A DNA stretch of 64,000 nt from Ascarosepion bandense (taxonomy: Eukaryota; Mollusca; Cephalopoda; Sepiida; Sepiidae). Within the stretch, counting starts at the first letter, position 1. The number at the start of each line of letters is the position of its first letter. Positions 59,690-64,000 of this stretch are shown here, one piece after another. A program made the position numbers and the translations under genes. Below the pieces are notes generated by a model. That model saw only the letters and a program-made list of their open reading frames with translations. It was not told the origin of the DNA and searched no databases. The stretch covers positions 874,001 through 938,000 of the forward strand of contig JBBBDQ010001185.1 of NCBI GenBank assembly GCA_037127315.1. The letters run 5' to 3'.

Positions 59690-60480
59690 TTCCTTAGGTA
59701 CCTCTTTCAGAGACTTTCTAAGTCAGTGAATCTTTGTTTTAAATGATTATGGTATAGTTCATGTTCCCACCTTTGTTCCTATACCATGTATGGCATTTTG
59801 CCAATCTGTTTTTTATAACACCATCTTCCCAGAATTCCTTGATACATTTTAAGAAACACGTTATTTCCAGGTTTGAAGTATTTACTTATATTGTTATTTC
59901 TTGATGCTCTCACCTTACATTCTGGTAGTAATTTATTAAAAACTGACTTAATCTTCCTGGCAAACATCAGCTCTGCAAGCAACATTCCAGAAACAGTGTT
60001 CAAGTTTGGTGTCATTCTGAAAACTCAGAAATTGTTACAGCATCACATCTGGCTCTTTTCCCTCCAACTTTTTAGTGCTCTTTTAAACATATCAACAATC
60101 AGTTTTGGCTTGTTCATTTGATCTTGGATGATAAGGAGGCATTGTAAGGTGTTCTACTGATAATGATTTACAGAAAACTTTAAATTCATTAGCCATGAAT
60201 TGTGGCCCGTTATCTGAAACAATAGAGTCAGGTACACCGAACCTTGTAAAAATCTTGTGTAAAAACTTTATCATTACCATGGTAGTAGGTCTTCTACATT
60301 TTAATATTTCTGGCCATTTAGCATAACTATCGACTACCACTACTATGCTACGTTTAACAGTCATGCAAATTCTATATGTATTCTGGACCATGAAATTTTA
60401 TAAGTTGCGATTTTGCTGCCAGAGCATAACCTTTGCATGATTTTACTAAATTTTCAATATTTTGGTTCATTTTTGGCCAC
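59690..60480 (-). pseudogene. Integrase of the Ty3/gypsy element
   Basis: The minus strand gives a zinc-binding-type tail (WPKMNQNIENLVKSCKGYAL, about 60410-60475). The core follows (VVVVDSYAKWPEI with the first D, RFGVPDSIVSDNGPQF with the second D, then PPYHPRSNEQAK, 60092-60391), and then the C-terminal part (SGMLLAELMFARKIKS, 59779-60015). The third catalytic residue, E in NGQAE, reads K here, and frame breaks separate the core from the C-terminus. An intact enzyme would insert the cDNA into the genome. Confidence 0.88.
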
Positions 60481-60779
60481 TACCTATGACATGGTATTAA
60501 GGATTTCATCCTAGAAATTTCTGGATGTCTTATGTGAAATTCTTTTAGCATAGGTTTTTGCAATTTTGGTATCGCAATTCTTTCTGCATACATAAGTATA
60601 TTATTGCATAATGAAAATGCATTATTTCCAGTAATATTCACTTTCTTATTTTTTCTTTAAATCTAATTTGCTTCTTCATTTTTACTATAAAGTCATCTTT
60701 TCCTGACTTAATTTTTATTTCCTCTAAAGTTATGGGCAGGTCTTTTACTGTATTGTATATGTTATTGATTTTGTTTACA

Positions 60780-62170
60780 GCCCTTATTACCACAATTGCA
60801 GTATCTTCAAGAGGTTCTGCGAACCACTTGAGAATACTGCAATTTGAGATATTTGCACTTGAGGATACTGCAATACTTGAGGTACTAGTCTAGATAGTCT
60901 GCCCACATGACTCAATTTTTTGGATGGTAAAAAATCGATTTTATAATTATAGTTTAATAGGATAGTTCCCCAGCACAGTATCCTATTCCCTGTATGTGTG
61001 TGAACATTTTTGTTTATCCATGTATGGATAATAATAGACAATGGTCTGTCCGTAGTATAAATTCTCTACCATGCATGAATTTATAAAACTTTTTCATAGC
61101 AAATATGATGGCCAATGCTTCCTTTTCTATCCTTTTTTCAGCTGCTATTAAGGATCTTGAAGCATGAGCTATTGGTTTAGTTTTTCCATCCTCATATTTG
61201 TGTAGTATTACTGCTCCAATACCAGAATCACTTGCATCTGATGCAACCACAATCTTTAATTTAGGGTCAAAATGAGCTAGTGACAAGTCTGATGCTAAGA
61301 CTTTCTTTATCCTTTTGAAACCACTTTGACATTTATCAATCTAATATCTTTAGCAGGTTATTCAAGGGTGTCCTTAATTCATACACATTTGGTATATATA
61401 CATGATAATAATTAGCAAACCCTAAAAATGCTTGTGACATTGTTACATTTGTTGAGGTGGGCATATTTATTTTATTGTGCTCAGCCTTGAAGAATCTGGT
61501 TATCTACCATTTGTATCAATAATTTGTCCTAGATATTTAATTCTGGGAATAAACAATTTGTTTTCCTTCACTGATCTTAAAACCATGATCTTTAATTCTA
61601 ATACTTATTTTACATCTTCCATATGTTGATTTTGGGTCTCACTTTTAATAAGTACATCATTTAAATATGCTTGTACACAATTCAAACCAGCAAGCATCTT
61701 ATCCAAAAACTGTTGAAATACACTCGGTGCTACTTTTATACCAAAAGGAAGCCAGTTAAATTTGTACAGTCATCTATATGTGTTAACAGTTAAGTTTTGA
61801 GCACACTTCATCTACTAGTACTTGTAAATAAGAGTCAGATAGGTCCAATTTAGAAAATTTACCCCCATTTAATTTGAAAAAAATTTCCTCTGGGCTTGGT
61901 AATGGGTAGTTATATTGTTTCAAACTTTCATTTAGCTCAGTTGAAAAATCAGCACATATACAGATTTTATTTCTTTTTTTTTTTTTAATGTAAACTGTTG
62001 GTGATGCCCATTCAGAATAGTCTATTTTTTATATCACACCTGATTTTTCTAGTCTCTCTAATTCCTTATTAATTGGTTCAAAAGCAGCTAAAAGTTACAC
62101 TCCTTTCTAGCTTAAATATTAGTGTTATATTCTTTTTTACTTTAAATTTACCTTTTTTTGTGTGCATGTC
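60780..62170 (-). pseudogene. Reverse transcriptase and RNase H of the Ty3/gypsy element
   Basis: RT on the minus strand: FSKLDLSDSYLQVLVDEVC (about 61800-61860, motif A D kept), IKVAPSVFQQFLDKMLAGLN (about 61680-61745) and VQAYLNDVLIKS (about 61643-61677), where the first aspartate of the YLDD box is N. RNase H (61014-61286): VVASDASDSGIGAVIL, AHASRSLIAAEKR, EKEALAIIFAMKKF and RTDHC keep its catalytic D, E and D. The RT itself could not polymerise with the mutated box. Confidence 0.88.
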
Positions 62171-62179
62171 CCTAAACCT

Positions 62180-63660
62180 TCTAAACTCTTTTTTAAGTAA
62201 TTCTTTAATTTTTCAGTTGTTGTATTAGCATTGGAGGTAACAATACTTGTTTTGTTGCAGAAAGAGTTAATTAGGAGGTCCCAAAGATCAAATAATGCAA
62301 TTTAATCTGTTCCAAATAAATTAGCTGCATTCTTTAATACAAACACCAACACTTTTCTAGTTTTGCCAACAAAAGCAATGTTACAGGTGAATTTCACCAA
62401 TAAAGTTCAATTTCTTTCCTGAAACTCCATGAGCACCTTTTTTTCAAAAGTTAATAAAACAGTCTATTTCTCCATGTCTGTTCATTTGTAATGCTGATAT
62501 CAGATCCTATATCTAGTTGTAATTTTATTTATACATTATTAATTTCCACAAAAACAATTTTTCTCTTTTTAATGTTTCTAACTCAGTTAAAGACATGTTT
62601 GAAGTCTTAATTTTTTTCTTTATGCTTTTTGACTTTACGCCATGTATTTACTATGTTCATGTTTATTTTTCTTTCATTTTTTGTATTTGCAATAAGTACT
62701 TTCATGTCCTACCCTCCCACATTCATAAGATTTTTTGTTCTTAAAAATAAGATTACTTTTGAAATGCTTACCTCCACAATTGTGGCAAGTATTAGGTATT
62801 GAGGGGAGATATCATTTTTTAATGTTCTGTTAGGAGTTTAATACATCTTTAGTATTTTTTCTTAGATGGTCGAACACTATGTGCTTGTGAAATGTCTCTT
62901 TTCTCAATCCTTGTGGAATTGAGTTTTATATTTACAATACATTGACAATCTTCTATTTACTAGAGAGTTAATTTAGGATCCACTTTGATTTAGCAAATAT
63001 CCTGGATCTTATTTCTGCATCCTTATTAGTTAAACCTTGTACAAATATTAGGCATTTAAATAAATTTGGAGTTAATTCATTTAACTTGAACTTCTTAATT
63101 CACAACTCTTGTATAAGTGACAAAATCTTCATCACACTTTACTAAGTTAAGACATTGCCAATGTGTAGGTAATAATGAGCTAACACCAAAAATTTTCAAT
63201 AGTATTCCTACATTTTTATCAAAATTTATTTCACCTGGTTTTTTAGCAAAATAAAATTTAAATACTTTTCATGTTCAGCAGAGGACAATTTTCTTAATAA
63301 TAAACAAACTTTCTTTTCATCATTCCAATGCAAACAATCCTTTTTTAAGATCTCTTCATATCTTCTATAATAAGCTGAAAAGTTATTCTTTTTTCTGGAT
63401 TATATAAAAATTTAATAATTGAATTAATAACAGCATCTGGAGTAAATAAATCTCATGATTTTTTTGAGTAGTTTTATTAAATAATTCCAAAAAGATTTGT
63501 TGTTGTAATTGCTGTTCATGTTGTCATTTTTGTTGCTGCAATTGTTGTTCTTATTGTTGCTTTTGTAGCGCCAACATTTGAATCATGATAGATTTTAGTT
63601 CTACCATTTTACTGAACTCTGCTAAATATTTCAAAGATTAATTTTTGAATAACTTTGCCT
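62180..63660 (-). pseudogene. gag and protease region of the Ty3/gypsy element
   Basis: Stops break the frame, but blocks are visible. A glutamine-rich stretch (about 63490-63560) and a double zinc knuckle (IPNTCHNCGGKHFKSNL with CGRVGHESTYC, about 62700-62795) belong to gag. A segment at 62320-62420 (VKFTCNIAFVGKTRKVLVFV) fits the protease region, with the expected active-site D.G motif not convincing. Order and spacing are as expected for Ty3/gypsy. Confidence 0.7.
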
Positions 63661-63768
63661 TGTTATTTCTCTGTAGTCCTGCAAATATGATGTCTCTTTG
63701 GTAAAGTGTTAAATATTAAATGAATATCCTATTACGTGTAGGATACATATTTTGTTCAAATGAATACT

Positions 63769-63999
63769 TGTCAGCATTTTTGTAAAGTCACAAATAGTAG
63801 AAATAATGTCTGAACAATACTATCAGACCTTTTTTTCAACTTCAAATGCTTAAGTTCCGATATATATGTATTATTTTTACATCATCACATGATCCCAACA
63901 GCACAATTCCTCTTATTACATCAAAACAACAATGACTTTGTTCTGACGATCCATGTTCAAACTCAAATGTAAGCAGTGACACTTTATTCATACATGTCA
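63769..63999 (-). repeat. 5' LTR
   Basis: Ends with 'tacatgtca' one base before the window edge; the inner end is at 'tgtcagcattttt' (63769). It matches the 3' LTR end to end except for the shorter TA part. The target-site duplication cannot be tested because the outer flank is not present. Confidence 0.85.
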
Positions 64000-64000
64000 A

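Larger units (their letters stand above)
59295..63999 (-). mobile_element. Ty3/gypsy-type LTR retrotransposon, complete between LTRs, inactive
   Basis: Direct repeats of 249 and 231 bp bound the element (59295-59543 and 63769-63999). Both read TG...CA on the element strand. Read right to left: gag with zinc-knuckle and Q-rich part, protease region, reverse transcriptase, RNase H, integrase. A purine tract (aaaaggaaag on the minus strand, 59544-59553) sits directly next to the 3' LTR, as a plus-strand primer site should. No primer binding site was recognised inside the 5' LTR. LTRs agree at roughly four in five positions, so the insertion is old. Stops and replaced catalytic residues throughout. 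Orientation is the same as the host gene. Confidence 0.88.

Noticed and set aside
1..64000. CRISPR array, rRNA, bacterial operon or phage features
   Set aside because: No regularly spaced identical repeats with unique spacers, no rRNA signatures, and the sequence is eukaryotic intronic DNA.

Overview
This is AT-rich animal nuclear DNA, with no bacterial gene organisation. The repeats point to a lophotrochozoan mollusc, most likely a coleoid cephalopod such as an octopus. They include tRNA-headed SINEs ending in a 'cagtcagttaagtgc'-type tail, Jockey/CR1-like LINEs whose 3' end reads 'agtggcg..gc.tgctcggggtaa' before an A-rich tail, I/Nimb-like LINEs with a short tandem-repeat tail, RTE-like LINEs, mariners and a Ty3/gypsy element. 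The species call rests on repeat recognition from memory and is an inference.

The only host coding sequence I can support is two small minus-strand exons, 20622-20711 (90 nt) and 2723-2782 (60 nt). Both have clean splice sites and are phase 0. Joined, they match consecutive parts of the ARFGAP1 protein: the end of the first lipid-packing (ALPS1) segment, the linker, and the start of ALPS2. The window is therefore the middle of a very large ARFGAP1-like gene read right to left. One complete intron is 17.8 kb (2783-20621). The upstream intron appears to run at least 43 kb to the window edge, because I found no earlier exon. The downstream intron runs off the left edge.

Layout, left to right. 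1-2272 is a decayed plus-strand Jockey/CR1-like LINE. The 2783-20621 intron holds a mariner scrap (~4.4-4.9 kb), a SINE (5.9-6.2 kb), a near-full-length minus-strand I/Nimb-like LINE (7.9-13.0 kb plus a 5' leader), a second tRNA-type SINE (15.7 kb), an RTE-like LINE 3' end (16.2-16.9 kb), another I/Nimb RNase H fragment (18.5-19.1 kb) and a SINE-like fragment (19.6 kb). Beyond the second exon come a plus-strand RTE-like endonuclease region (22.7-24.4 kb), a LINE 3' end framed by an inverted repeat (24.4-26.2 kb), an unclassified GC-richer block with a long hairpin (27.7-29.1 kb), a dispersed repeat (29.6-30.1 kb), a 32-bp minisatellite split by a LINE tail (30.2-30.85 kb), many SINEs, more LINE pieces (31.6, 43.5 and 50.7 kb), a mariner (57.4-58.5 kb) and an almost exactly complete Ty3/gypsy-type LTR element (59295-63999) whose outer LTR end falls at the last base but one.

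No mobile element here looks active. Frames are broken and several catalytic residues are replaced. No real tRNA, rRNA or CRISPR array was seen. I found no convincing new gene system. The most interesting items are the hidden ARFGAP1 exons, the in-frame duplication and dinucleotide expansion inside the I/Nimb element, the GC-rich minisatellite interrupted by a retroposon, and several unexplained hairpins.
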